A DNA stretch of 64,000 nt, taken from Robiginitalea sp. GTDB taxonomy: Bacteria > Bacteroidota > Bacteroidia > Flavobacteriales > Flavobacteriaceae. Made by a program: the position numbers and the translations under genes. The DNA lies in contig JAHECA010000014.1 of the NCBI GenBank assembly GCA_024642005.1, positions 20,512 to 84,511 of the forward strand, in the 5' to 3' direction. The notes beneath the pieces were generated by a model, which did no database searches, was not told the DNA's origin, and worked only from the letters and a program-made list of their open reading frames with translations. Below, piece by piece: positions 9,466 through 23,500 of the stretch (the first letter of the stretch is position 1; each line of letters starts with the position of its first letter).

Positions 9466-11508
9466 ATGAAACGCAAATTACTGTTCTTGCTGATGACGCT
9501 CTTCTTGTTGCCCGCCCTGCGGGCACAAGACGAGAACCCGTTTATCGCATACGATGTGCCGTCACAGAACTTGTTGAAATTCAACCGGTTTTTGATAAAC
9601 CCCACGTTTTCAACCGTGCGGGAGGACAAATCCTACATTAATTTGCTTCATCGAAACCAGTCGGTATCTTTTGACGATAACAACCAGATGTTCTTTCTGA
9701 GCTACAGCGGCCGGATCGGAGACCGCTCCGGGCTCGGCCTTAGCCTGTATACCCAACGGGAGGGAACCCTGAGCAACTACGGGGTGCTTGCCAACTACGC
9801 CTACGGCGTGAAGCTGAGTGATAAAAGCAATTTTACCTTTGGCGCCAACCTGTCGTACTACAACAGCGGGTTTGACGAAAGCCGGGCCAACCCTGTGGAA
9901 ACAGACCCATTCCTGAGCGGGTTTCAGGACAGCTCTTTTCTGACCTTTCAACCCGGGTTCAATATCTCGTATGGGCAGTTTGATTTTGGGATGTTTGCCG
10001 AAAACTTGATCGACTACAACCTGAAAACAAGCGAGGCGATCACCCAATTCAAAGACAAGACCTTTTCGGGTCATTTGCAGTATACCCATCCGTTCGAGGC
10101 TTCTTCGGGCGTGTTTGAGGGCGGTCGGCTTATGCCGCTGGCCCGGGCCCGTAAGGTAGGGTCAGACGACTTTGTGCTGGGGGGGAACCTTATCCTTGAC
10201 CTGCCTAAGATAGGCTGGCTGCAAGGGGGTTACGACAGTTTTTACGGGGCCTCTGCAGGGATCGGTTTTAACCTGAACCGCCGAATTTCCATTGGGTATA
10301 CCATGGAAAAGGGGCTTTCTAGCAATTTCGACAACTTCGGGGTAACCCACGAGATTTCCTTTGCGTATTCCTTTACGCCCAACCTTACCGAAGACCGGGT
10401 AATGCTCGAAGACGACTATGAAGATTCCCTGGTGGAACAATCTTCTGAGCCAACTTTAGAAACAGCCACAGAAAAGGACGCCGAAATTGCCGAGCTCAAA
10501 CGCCGCCTCGCCGAAAACGACGCCATTCTGGCCGAACTCATGTTCCGACAGGATTCCCTGGAGAACAGCAGGCAGCGCGACCTGGAAAACCGATTTGAGA
10601 TGGTTATGCGCATGGTCCGCCAGGAAACCGGCGGTAAGCGCCCCGACCTTGAAGAAAAGGCACAGCAGGTGTACTTCCTGAACAACGAGCAACAGGCTAT
10701 CGCCGCCCAGGAAGAAGTCAAAGAACCGACTGGTATAATTCCAGTGGTACAGGAGCCTGCGCCGGTTGAAAAAACCGCGGCGCCGGCTGTGCAGCGCGAC
10801 GCCGTTGCCCAGGCCAAAACCCCGGCCACCAAGCCCGTCCAGCGCAGGCAATTCCGCGATCTCAAAGACGTGCAAGACGGGTACTATGTCGTGGCCAACG
10901 TCTACAAAGGCCCCGAATACATGAACAAATTCATGGACAAACTGAGCGCCGAAGGATTTCAGTCTGCCTATATCGACAATCCCAACAATGGCTTGAAGTA
11001 CGTGTACCTGCAACGGTTTGACAGCTGGAAAGACGCCGAAAACGCTGTGGTTTCAAAGCTCGATGGAGCCTATTCGGGCGACCTCTGGGTAATGAATGTG
11101 GCCAACCGCTACAGCAATGAGGCCTACGCCGCCAACGCAGATAAAATCAAAGAAAAGGCCGCCCGTTATGAAACGGATGTGCTTCGGAAAAACGTGGTGG
11201 AACGCGACAACGTGTCGGAGCCACAGGCCGAAAACCAGCCCAGCTTCGTGGAAGGGACCGGATCGGGGTACTACCTCATCGTTAACGTATTTGCCAGCGC
11301 CAAAAACGCCGCTCGTTTTATCAAATACCTCAATTCCCTGGGGCTGAGTGCCAGCTATTTCGTTAACCCTCAGAACAATTACCGCTACGTGTATCTGAAG
11401 CGGCATGAAACCTGGAACAGCGCCCTGATTTCTTACTACTCAAAAATAAACAACACGTATGATGAGAAAATGTGGATCATGCGTGTGACGCCAAACCTAA
11501 TAGCCTAG
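9466..11508 (+). CDS. sprD: SprD-like PorP/SprF-type protein with two C-terminal SPOR-like repeats
   Basis: A signal peptide (MKRKLLFLLMTLFLLPALRA-Q) leads into a PorP/SprF-type region (residues about 25-310) with the family pattern of predicted outer-membrane strands. A charged coiled-coil segment follows (about 335-385, KDAEIAELKRRLAENDAILA), then a Pro/Ala-rich linker. The C-terminus carries two related repeats of about 75 residues, near 471-545 and 600-675. Both follow the pattern YY.(V/I)(A/V)NV(Y/F), then YVYL.R...W..A, ending in LWVM.V or MWIM.V. This resembles SPOR-type peptidoglycan-binding folds, which would tie the barrel to the cell wall. It starts 8 nt after the previous stop, and its own stop abuts the sprB start. 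The sprD name rests on operon position. Confidence 0.7.
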   Translation: MKRKLLFLLMTLFLLPALRAQDENPFIAYDVPSQNLLKFNRFLINPTFSTVREDKSYINLLHRNQSVSFDDNNQMFFLSYSGRIGDRSGLGLSLYTQREGTLSNYGVLANYAYGVKLSDKSNFTFGANLSYYNSGFDESRANPVETDPFLSGFQDSSFLTFQPGFNISYGQFDFGMFAENLIDYNLKTSEAITQFKDKTFSGHLQYTHPFEASSGVFEGGRLMPLARARKVGSDDFVLGGNLILDLPKIGWLQGGYDSFYGASAGIGFNLNRRISIGYTMEKGLSSNFDNFGVTHEISFAYSFTPNLTEDRVMLEDDYEDSLVEQSSEPTLETATEKDAEIAELKRRLAENDAILAELMFRQDSLENSRQRDLENRFEMVMRMVRQETGGKRPDLEEKAQQVYFLNNEQQAIAAQEEVKEPTGIIPVVQEPAPVEKTAAPAVQRDAVAQAKTPATKPVQRRQFRDLKDVQDGYYVVANVYKGPEYMNKFMDKLSAEGFQSAYIDNPNNGLKYVYLQRFDSWKDAENAVVSKLDGAYSGDLWVMNVANRYSNEAYAANADKIKEKAARYETDVLRKNVVERDNVSEPQAENQPSFVEGTGSGYYLIVNVFASAKNAARFIKYLNSLGLSASYFVNPQNNYRYVYLKRHETWNSALISYYSKINNTYDEKMWIMRVTPNLIA

Positions 11509-14500
11509 ATGAGACCAACCAAACTGAAAAGGCTGCTGCTGGCCGGAATGCTGCTCTTTGCGGCTTACGGCTTTTCCCAGGAATTCAACTCCTTTGATAT
11601 TCGCTATCAGAATAATCTCAAGGGGGACCTCACTTTTATTGCCAACAATATCCTGAACCGGGACGACGGCACCGGTGACCCCGAAGATCCCTATAACACT
11701 ACAGGTAATTCGTCCCAGTACAACGACTACCTGAACATGCAATACATAGACGTGGATTCGGACCCGTCTACCTTTAACTCCAGTACGGCCACGTTCGGTT
11801 ATGACGACCCTGCGTGCAGCCTGGTTCGCTACGCGGGCCTGTACTGGTCGGCCACCTATCCCAGCCAACAGGCCGGACAACCCCTTGGGACCAACCGCCA
11901 AACCGATTTCAACCGGGTCAAATTCCGGGTGCCGGGCGGGGCCTACGTCGACATCACCGCGGATGAAGTGCTCTACGACGGCTTTACCTCTTCAGACAAT
12001 TCCGTGCGCCAGAATAGCCCGTATGCCTGTTATGCCGATGTTACGGCCCTGGTAACAGCCCTGGCCGATCCGCAGGGGGACTACACCGTGGCAAACATCC
12101 GCGCCGTTACCGGGGCCTTGAATCCGGGAGGCGGGGCTTCCGGCGGATGGACCCTGGTGATCGTCTATGAAAACCCCACCCTTAGCGGGAAACTCATCAC
12201 CACCTTCGACGGTTTCGCCCGGGTTCGGAGCGCGAACCCCACGGTCGACATCAACTACAACGGCTTTAACACGATTCCCGCAGGACCCGTTCGGGCGGAT
12301 ATCGGGGTAGCCGCCCTGGAAGGGGACAACCGGATCACCGGAGACCAACTGCGCATCCGCGCCGCCAGCAATGGTTCATTCACCACCCTGAGCGATGCCG
12401 CCAACCCTTCTGCGAACTTTTTCAACAGCAACATCAGCCAGGACGGCAGCATTGTTACCACACGCACTCCCAACAGCGTGAATACGCTCGGGTACGACAC
12501 CGACATGTTCCTGCTGAACAACCCGTTCAACTCGGTTCTGCCGAACAACGAAACGGCTGCCACCTTCCGGTTTACCTCCACAGGCGACCAATATTACCCG
12601 TTTTTCAACTCCTTTAACGTGGAGATCATCGAGCCCAAAATCGTACTCGAGAAGCGGGTGGAAGATATTGCGGGGAACGACATTACGGGCTTAGGCGTTA
12701 ACCTGGGCCAATTGCTGGACTACGTACTTTCGTTCCAGAATATCGGAAACGACGGCGCAGACAATTACACCATCCGGGATGTATTGCCGATTAACGTAAC
12801 GCTGGACGAAAGCAACCTAACATTGCCCTCCGGGGTAACTTACACTTACGATGCCAGCTCCCGGGAAGTGATCTTTACGATTCCTGATAACCTGGTAGAG
12901 GCCGGCGACCCCTTATACTCCATCCGCATGCGGGTACAGGTGGCCGAAAACTGCTTCGATTTCATCGACGCCTGTACCGACCTGATCCAGAACCTGGCGT
13001 ATTCCACATACCAGGGACAGATCAATACCGCTATGATTACCGACGACCCCAGTGTTTCGGATTTCGACAACTGCGGTTTCATTACACCGGGCGCCACCAA
13101 CTTCCTGTTGGACGACCTGGAGAGCTGCGATTTTTCACGGGAAGTGGAGTTGTGCGGCACCAGCGTGGTCCTGGATGCCGGGGATAATTTCGACTCCTAT
13201 ATCTGGTACCGGGACAACAACGGCGACGGGCTGATCGATGCCGGGGATACGGTAATCAACGACGGGGACCCGGATAACGATCCGAGCACCCAGCGTGTAA
13301 CGCAAACGGGCCAGTATATCGTCGATAAGATCGTGGCTGACCCCTGCAAGGGCTTCCAGGAAATCATCGCCGTGACCCTGCCGGGGGTAACTCAGATAAA
13401 CCCGATCGTAACCCTGATCAACGATACCAGCAACACCGTGGAAGGGGAGGTGGTTACCTGTGCCAATGACGGCAGCCTGCTGCCCAAAATATTCCTCTGT
13501 GGACTCAACGACACGGAGCTCATCCAAATAAACATCCCCGACGCCACCAGCATCGTTTGGGAAAAACTGGACGAGGGCAGCTGTATCGATTCGGGCCCCG
13601 ACTGCGCCAATAAAAACTCGGCCTGTATCTGGAACCAGGTAGGATCCGGGAACGATTTTGTGGCTTCGGATACCGGCGAATACCGGGTGGTCATCAATTA
13701 TCAGAATGGTTGCTTTACCCGCTTTTATTTCAACGTCTTTAAAAACCCGCTGAATCCGCAGTATACTTCGGATGACATCCTGTGTGCCACCCCGGGTAAC
13801 ATCACCGTAACCAACATGCCGGCCGACTACGAGTACCAGTTGCTCGATGCCAATACCGGCGCCGTTATCGTACCTTACAGCGCGGCCAACGGCCCGAGCT
13901 TCGACATTGCCACCAACGGCGCCTATACCGTGGAAATGCGGCAAGCCGGAGTTGTGGACGGCTGTCTGTTCTACCTGGAAAACATCGGCATCCTGGCCCG
14001 TGACTTTACCGTGGACGTTACCACTGTGGAGGCAGATTGCTCCGGCCTCGGTTCCATCAACATCGCGGTGAACAATGCCAACGCCCAATATTATTACGAA
14101 ATCTCCCAGGGGGGCACCGTGGTGGACACCTACGGCCCCAGCAACGACAACCAATACAGCTTCTTTAATGTAAACGGTGGGGTATACGATATCCGGGTAA
14201 CCACCGACGACGGGTGTGTTTATACCGAGCAGGTAACCGTAATTGATAACAACACTCTGGAGCTCACTGCCCGGGTATCCCAACACATCACGTGTAAGGA
14301 GGGTAATATCCTGATGGAATCCAGCGGCGGAAAAACCCCGCACACCTATGCCATCTGGGAATTTATCGACGAAGGCGGGGTAACCCAGATTTCGTATAAT
14401 TCCCCGGCGGAAATCCCGGCTTCGGAATTCCAGACGAGCCAGATTTTTGACATCCTGACGCCCGGACGGTACACCTTTGTGGTGGTAGACCGATTTAACT

Positions 14501-17500
14501 GTTTCGATATTTCCAACTCGGTGGTGATTTACTTTGTTCCTCCGGTGGAATACGATCCCACCACCGTGATTAACGAACAGTGCTTCGGCGATGCCACGGG
14601 GGTAATCCAGTACAATCTGGTAACCGATAACGGCTATCAGATCACCTACTACCTGCTGGATGATAACGGGGTGGAACTCGCCACCAACGGCTCCGGAATC
14701 TTTATCGGCCTGGCGCAGGGCGATTACACCGTACATGTGAACTACCGGAAGGGGAGTGCTTCCTGCGATTACTACGAGGACTACACCATTTCCGGGCCTT
14801 CGGCCGCCCTGGCCGGGGATGCGGTTCTGATACAGCCCTATACGTGCCTGCAGAACGCGACCATCCAGGCCCAAAACGTGTCCGGGGGAACGGCGCCCTA
14901 CCAATACAGCATCAACGGGGTAAGCTTCGGCGCCTCCAATACGTTTACCGGGCTTACTCCGGGAACCTATGCCATTACAATTCGCGACGCCAACGGTTGT
15001 ATTTTCCAAACCGCCCCGGTAACTGTCGACGATATCGATCCGCCGACCGACCTGGACTTTGCCTTCGGCAATGTGAATTGTAACCTGCAAACCGGCGACC
15101 TGTTGGTGACCGCAACTGGCGGTACCCTCCCACTGGTCTTTGATATCATCGCCCCGACGGTGATTAACCCGGACGCTACCAGCGGTAATACGGCCACTTA
15201 CAACAACCTGCCGGCCGGAACCTATACTTTCCGGGTAAGCGATGCCAACGGCTGCGTTTACACCGAAACCTATAATGTTCCCGGCCTGGATCCGATCCAG
15301 GCGAACGCCTCCGTCCTGAATAATGTAACCTGTTTCGGGGATTCCGACGGCAATGCGGAATTCCGCATCGGAAATTTCAGCGGCACGTACAGCTATTCCA
15401 TCGACGGCGGTGCCCTGGTTACCGGCCAAACCGCCGCCGTAATCCCGATTACGGGACTGGCAGCCGGAACCTATTCCATCGCAGTTACCGATGAAGTAAC
15501 CGGCTGTACCGATACGGCCGACGTCACCATTTCCGATCCGCCTTCGGCCCTCGCGCTGGCCTTCAGCGTCGCCCAGCCCACCTGTGTTTCTGACGGCTAT
15601 GTAACTATCAATGCCGGCGGCGGATGGGGTTCGTACCAATACGAACTGGAACAGCCCGACGCCTCTGTCCTGGGGCCCCAAACCGGACCGCAGTTCAACG
15701 GCCTTACCCAAACCGGCACATATATTATTACGGTCCGCGACGGCGGGGGTTGTGTGATTACCGACACCTTTGTAATCAGTGCCCCCTCCCTGCCTGCCGT
15801 AAGCCTGGACCCGGTAACCGACCTGTGTTACGACCCGGCAACCGGGGTAAACCTGACGGCTACCGCCAGCGGCGGCAACGCGCCCTACAGCTACAGCCTG
15901 AACGGCGGGCCGGGCCAGAGCAGCAATGCCTTTAACAACCTGGCGCCCGGCACCTATACCGTGGTCGTAACCGACCTGTATGGCTGTACCGCCACGTCCA
16001 CCGCCGTGGTGATTGCGCCTCAGATGACGGCCGTAGCAGCCGTTACCAAGGAACTCGATTGCTCGGTATCCCCGGATGCCGTTATAGACGTAGTGATAAA
16101 CGGAGGCTATGCGCCTTTTACCTATACCGTAAACGGCGGTGCGTCCACGCCGGTGATCGGGAATAGCTTTTCCCATAGCACCCCTACGGACGGGACCTAT
16201 ACGTTTACAATTACGGATGCCGAAGGATGTATGGCTGTGACCTCCGCGGTTATCGCCCCGATCACGAATCCCGCAGCCACCCATACCGCCACCGATCCTA
16301 CCTGCGACAGTGCGGCCGACGGTACGGTTACCATTACCATCGATCCGAACTTCGGAACTGCCCCCTATCAGGTGGATTTCAATGGCGGCGGCTTCGGCAA
16401 CCCCACCCAATTCAGCAACCTGGCTGCCGGCACCTATGGATATACGGTTCGCGACTCCAAGGGTTGTACCTATACCGGTTCGGTAACGCTTACCGCACCG
16501 GCACCCATTACCGCGGATGCCGTATTGATCCAGGACTACACCTGTCTCCAGGACGGCAGCATCCAGGCCCAGAACGTTACCGGGGGGACCGCTCCCTATA
16601 CCTACAGCATCGACGGGGTTACCTTCCAGGCCTCCGACACCTTTACCGGCCTCCATGACGGCGCCTATTCCGTAACCGTCCAGGACGCTTCGGGCTGTAC
16701 CTTCGTTACGGTTCCCGTGGTGATCGACCCGCTGGATCCGCCCACGGACATCAGCTTTAGCGCCACCCCTCCGAACTGTCCGGCGGAAGTTTCCGACGTT
16801 ACGCTTACCGTAACCGGAGGCGCCGGCGCGATCACCTATGAAATCATTGCTCCTGCCCCTGTTAATAACGGCAACAGCAATGTCTTTACCAGCCTTGCGC
16901 CGGACACTTATACCTTCCGGGTTACCGACGCGGACGGGTGTTTTTACGAGGAGAACTTTACCATACTCCCGGTATCCCCGATTACCGTGGCAGGCAGCCT
17001 GGTAAGTGACGTAAGCTGTGTGGGTGGTGCCGACGGCGCCGTGAATTTTGCCGTTAATGGCTTTACGACTACCTACAGTTATACGGTTAACGGTAGTGCC
17101 GCAATCACCGGCCAGTCCGCTTCGGTCATAAACCTCACCGGCCTTACTGCCGGGGATTATACCGTGGTAGTAACCGATGAGACCACCAACTGTACCGCTA
17201 CGGACACGGTTACCGTGAGCGAACCGGCCAATCCGCTGGCCTTTACCCTGGCGGTTACCCCGATTACCTGCGTGGCCGACGGAACCGTCACCATCAGTGC
17301 AACCGGTGGCTGGGGCGCATATTCCTACGAAGTGGAGCAACCGGACACCACGGTCCTGGGGCCGCAATCCGCCAACGTATTCGCTGGCCTCACGCAGGCA
17401 GGGAGCTATACAGTTACGGTAACCGATGGTAATGGTTGTGCGGTTACGGAAACCTTTGTCCTGAGCGCACCAACCAATCCGGTGGCCAGCATAGACGCCA

Positions 17501-20500
17501 CTTCCGGCCTGTGTTACGACCCGGCTACCGGCGCCACCATTGTGGTGGGCGCTACCGGCGGGCTGGCTCCGTATTATTACAGCATGAACGGCGGGCCCAC
17601 CCAGACTTCCAGTACATTTACCGGGTTGGTCCCCGGCAATTATACTTTTACCGTGCTGGACAGCAACGGTTGCTCTGATACCGTGGCCCAGACCATCGCT
17701 CCCCAGCTCACGACGAACGCCGTCCTGACCAAGGACCTGGATTGTACGGTGTCCCCGGATGCCACCATCGATGTCACCGCAACCGGTGGTTACCCGGCCT
17801 ATACGTATGAGGTGGCCTTTAACGGCGGGGCTTTCGCTCCATACGCCGGAGCTTTCCCGTACACGACTTCCGTTGCCGGCACCTACCAGTTCCGCGTGAT
17901 GGACAGCGAAGGCTGTGTGGCGCTCACCCAGGTAGTTACCGTTAACCCGATCGTCCTGCCGCAAGCTACGGCCACGGGAATCGACCCGACCTGTTTCGGC
18001 GATTCCAACGGCGTGGTGGAAATCGAAGTGGATCCGAATTTCGGCCAGGCCCCTTACCAGGTAGATTTCAACGGCGGCGGTTACGGCAACCAGACGGTCT
18101 TTACCGGCCTACCCGCCGGCACCTACAACTATACGGTTAGGGATGCCAAAGGCTGTACATATGCAGACACCATAACCCTTACCGATCCAGCCCTGTTTGA
18201 CGCCTCCATTACCGTTACCGACGTCAGCTGTGCGGGAACCATCGGCGGAGGGGACATCCCCGGTCGGATCGATATTTCAATTATCAGCGGAGGAACACCC
18301 AACTTTACCTACACGCTGTACGACCAGTCCAATAATATCGTTCCGGTTGCGGGCTCCAACCCTATTGTAAACACCTCCGCCACCAGCGTAAGCTTCGACG
18401 GTCTGGCTTTCGGGGATTACTACGTCCGGATTATCGATGCCAACGGATGCGAATTCTATCAGAATCCGGTCCGGGTTCGGGCCAACCCCTTCCTTGCCCT
18501 GGATTCATCCGCAATCGTGGACTGCCTTACCGGCGGCACGGTTACCGTTTCGGCGGATGGCGGTTCCGGCGACTACAGCTTCAGCATTTTCGGCCCCGGC
18601 ACAGCTCCCGATTCCGAAACTTCCGGTCCGGGTGCCCTGGAAGAGCAGGCGGTATTCAACGGCCTTAACGCCGGGCAAACCTACATTTTCGAAGCGATCG
18701 ACAACTTAACCCTTTGCCGGAGCTATATCGAGGTGTCCATTCCAGCCCTCTCCGGCATCGAAGTAGTGCCTACGCCGGCCGTTACCGACGCCACCTGCTT
18801 CGGCGATACCAACGGTTCCATCGCGTTCCAGTTCCAGAACTTCGACGGTTCGGTTACCGATATCAACTATGAAATCCTCCAGGCCCTTACCAACAACCCG
18901 ATCGGGGTATCCGGTACCGTGAGCGGCCCGGCCGGCGGACCTACCGTCCTGGAAACCGTAACCAATCTGGCGCCTGGGGATTACGTGCTCTATTTTGAAG
19001 AGGCCACCAGCCCATTCTGTTCGAACACCTACGAATTCCGGATCCTGGAGCCCTCACCCATTACCTTTACCCTCCTGGACCAAAATAACGCGAACTGTAA
19101 CGAAGACGCCCAGGTAACCGTACGGGCCACAGGCGGATCCGGCAGCTTTACCTACGCTTTCGTGCAGGACGGGGTGGCTCCGGTACCCGGGGATTTCACC
19201 TCCAACGGATACGCCGAACTGGATCCGGCGGTGAACACCCAGTGGGACGCTTACGCCATGGATTCCAACGGCTGCATGACGCCGCCCCTGGATATTACCA
19301 TTTCAGCCGATCCCGAGCCGGTTATTTCGGCCGTGGTTCCCGACCAGTGCACTGCAACCGAGGGCAACTTCAGCCTGGAAGTGTCCCTGGACACGGCCGG
19401 GGTAGGCTCCTATATGCTGAGTCTGGACGGAGGCGCATACCAGGCGTCCACCCTCACCAATGTGGGCGACACCCAGCTCCTTACCGGCCTGAGCTCTGGT
19501 TCGCATACGGTCTCTATCCTGGACGCCAACGGGTGCAGCCACGCTGTGGTGGTGGTCATCAATCCGCCGATGGGACTCCTGGCGGCAGTTACCGCCCAGC
19601 CCACCTGCGCCCTCAATGACGGATCGGTGGAACTCACCGCCGCCGGAGGCGACGGGACCTTTACCTACGAACTTTTCCTGGGCGCCGTTTCCGTGGCTGG
19701 ACCCCAGGCTTCCAACAGCTTCGGTGGCCTGGCCCCTGGAGTCTATACGGCCGTCGCTTACGACGGCGCGGGTTGCGACGCTTCCACCACCTTTGAACTG
19801 ATCAACCCCACTCCGGTAGCCTTCACGGTATCCGCGGAAGATGTGAGTTGTTCCGGTGGTTCGGACGGCAGTATTGTAGTAATCCTGGATCCGGGGCAGG
19901 ACAACCCGCCCTATTCGTATGAACTCTACGACGGTTCCATGGCCCTGTACGCCGGTCCCCAGGCTTCCAACGTCTTCACCAACCTCCCTGCAGACACCTA
20001 CACCGTAAGGGTTGTATCGGGCCGGGATTGCGAGGCTACAGTTGTACAGCCCATCACTGAGCCCACGCTGGTTTCCGCTGCGGCCGCAGCGACGGATTTT
20101 GCCTGCGCCCCGGATAATTCCGTATCCCAGGCAGTTATCACCGTCACCGCAGGCGGCGGAACGGCCCCTTACCTGTACAGCATCGACGGGGCGAATTTCA
20201 CCGCATCGAACACCTTTGACATTACCGATACCGGCGCCGTACAGAATTTCACGCTTACCGTACGCGATGCCAATGGATGCGAAGCTACGGATGCCGTGAG
20301 CATCAACCCGCTGCCGACCATCGCCGATGCAGCGGTAAGCCAGATCACAGCCATTACCTGTGCCAACGACGAGGTGGCCCGGGTTACCGTTACCGGAGGC
20401 TCAGGCGATTTCGACTTTGACCTGCTGCCCCTGGGCACTGCGCCTACCCAGTCGCCTGGCCCTGGCGTATACACGGCCGATTTCAACCTGACCGCCCCCG

Positions 20501-23500
20501 GGGATTACACCTTCCGGGTAACCGATAATGTGACCGGCTGTTACTTTACCACCCTGCCCTATACGGTTGCCCCTTACGACCTGATCGAAGCCGTGGCCAC
20601 CGCCGTAACGCCCGTGACCTGTTTCGGCGATGCCGACGGGGAACTGCAACTGCAGGTGAACAACTACGCAGGCAATTACACCTACCGGGTCTTTGATGGG
20701 GCCGGCGCTCCCGTGACCGGAGTAGTGGCTACCGATACCTCGGTGAACCCGCGGACCATCGGCAGCCTGCCGGCAGGCAACTTCTACGTGGAAGTGATCG
20801 CCACCGACACCCCCTTCTGCGACGACCTGTCAAATACCGTAACCATCGCCTCCCCGGCGGCTCCTGTGAGCCTGATTGAGGTGGCCAATATCAACGCGAA
20901 CTGTAATACAGGCGCTCAGGTAACCGTAATTGCCAGCGGAGGAACCCCGGGCTATACCTATGCCTTTGTTCCGACCGGCAATATCCCGGTTCCCGGGGAC
21001 TATACCCCCAGTGCCTCTGCCGTGCTGAGCCCGGCCAGCTACCCGGCTGACTATGACGTTTACGCCCAGGACAGCAACGGCTGCAGCACCTTTATTACCG
21101 TCACCGTCGATGAAGATCCGATGCCGACCGTAACAGCGCCGACCTATGCAGTAGACCAGTGTACTTCCGACGGAACCGCCTACACCTTTACCGTAGCCGG
21201 AACCGGCGTGGCTCCGCTTACCTATAGCGTAGGGGCCGGGCTCCAGGCTTCCCCGACGTTTACCGTTAGCGCCCCGGGCGTCTATACGGTAACCGTGCGC
21301 GATGCCAATGGATGTACCGCTACCGACACCATTACCATTCTGCCTCCGCTCACCCTGACGGCCCTGCCGACGGCTCAGCCTTCCTGCCTGCTCAACGACG
21401 GCGAGGTTACAGTAACCGCCCAGGGCGGATCAGGAGCCTATGAGTACGACCTGCTCGACAGCGGCGGGGTAAGCGTCATTGGCGGCGTGCCCCAGGTCTC
21501 CAACGTATTCTCCGGACTGGCTCCGGGCACCTATACCGCCGTGGTTTACGACACCTCCGGTACCGGATGCGACGCCCAGGCCCCGGTAACCCTGGAGTCT
21601 CCGACCCCGGTTTCCTTTACCACTTCCGGACAGGATGTGAGCTGCGCGGGAGCTGCCGACGGATCCATTACGGTTACCCTGAATCCGGGACAGGATAACC
21701 CGCCTTATGCCTATGAGCTTTACGACGGCAGTATGGCCCTTGTGGCCGGGCCGCAGGCCAGTCCGTTTTTTGCCGGATTGTCCGCGGACACCTATACCGT
21801 ACGGGTCATTTCCGGCCGCAACTGCGAGGCTTCGCTGATTCAACCCATTGCGGAACCATCTTCCGTAACCGTGTCCGCCACGGCTACCGACTTCAGTTGC
21901 ACCGTTGGGAATGCCCCCTCCGAATCCGTAATTACCGTTACGGCAGGCGGCGGTACCGCCCCGTACCTGTATAGCATCAACGGAGTCAATTTCGTAACCG
22001 GCAACACGTTCAACGTTGCCGATACCGGGGTAACCCAGACGATTGATGTCTATGTCAGGGACGCCAACGGGTGTACGGATACCGCAACCGTGGTTATCGA
22101 TCCGTTGAATACCTTCACAGCAGCCGTTTCCCAGGTAACAGCCATTACCTGCGTGAATCCGGAGTCCGTCCTGATCACGGTAACGGATAACGGAGACGCA
22201 ACCAACGTCTATACCTTCGAACTGCTGCCGTTGGGCAACCCCAACGGAACACTTACCGGCAACCCGGCGTACAACCAGGCTGCGTTTGATCTGAGCGCAC
22301 CGGATACGTACGTGTTCCGGATTACGGACACCGTCACCGGTTGTTACGTGGATACCTCGTATACCATTGCCCCGTACGATATCATGGGGGTTGACGCTAC
22401 GGCCACTACGCCGGTTACCTGCTTCGGGGATACCGACGGCTCAATCTCCATTACAATCACCGATTTCTCAGGGGCTTACGATTACGAAGTGTTCGAAGCC
22501 GGAGGGGCATCTGCCGGGATCACCGGAAGTGGTTCCACGGCCGTGAACCCGCTTGTTATCAGCGGCCTGAGCGGCGGAAACTATTTCGTCCGGATCACGC
22601 AGACGGCCACGCCTTTCTGCAACGCGGACTCCAACGTCATTACCATCGCATCCCCACCCAGCCCGCTTGCGGCTGTGGTCCAGGAGGTGGCGCCGGTGAC
22701 CTGCTCAGACGACCTGGGTGAAATCCTGGTGGACCCGGATGGCGGCTATCCGCCTTATACCATCGTTCTCACGAACACCGGCACGTCGCAGGTTTATTCG
22801 GTCAGCGGGGTTAACGCCCATATCTTTACCGGGCTTTCCTCGGGCTCCTATACCGTTGCCGTGACCGATGCGGGGGGATGCATCTACAACGACGCCATCG
22901 ACCTGCTGCCGGCCGTTCCGGTGACGGCAGATATTACGGTTGCCCCAGCGGCTCTCGCCTGCTACGGCGACACGAACGGGGTAGTCACAGCAGTCAATGT
23001 GGCTGGAGGTTCGGGGACGTACCAATACCAGCTGAACTATTACGATGCCACCGGAACGGTGATCGAATTCACTTCCGGATTCCAGACCAACCCAATGTTT
23101 ACGGGGCTCGGGGCCGGCATCTACACCATTACCGTTTCCGATTCCTGGGGTTGTGAGGTGGAAACCGTACCGGTTACCATTATCGAACCGACGGAAATCA
23201 TGAGCAACTTGGTACAGACCAGCATGCTCACCTGTTCCAACGACGCCGAAATAGTACTTACGGCTACCGGCGGAACCGGGCCATACGAATACAGTACTGA
23301 CGGCATCAACTACAGCCCGATGTCGGGCGGCAACACTCATACGTTTGCCGTTACGGCCGGCGTATATCAGTACTACGTGCGCGATGCCTTTGGCTGCGAG
23401 GCCGACATTTCAAACCAGGTAACCATTGAGCCTGTTGCGCCGCTCATGCTCGATATCGACACCAGCGCCGCAATGATCAACTGTACGGGCGAGATGACCG

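Noticed and set aside
13135-17964. 1609-codon minus-strand ORF antisense to sprB
   Set aside because: It lies in register with sprB codons, so it stays open because sprB avoids TTA, CTA and TCA. Its translation is low-complexity Gly/Arg/Val sequence with no domain, and the sense frame has clear SprB repeats and sorting domain.
14818-22680. Regularly spaced repeats suggestive of a CRISPR array
   Set aside because: The repeats are in-frame protein repeats of about 80 codons with diverged DNA, not identical 25-40 bp repeats with unique spacers; no cas genes are present.
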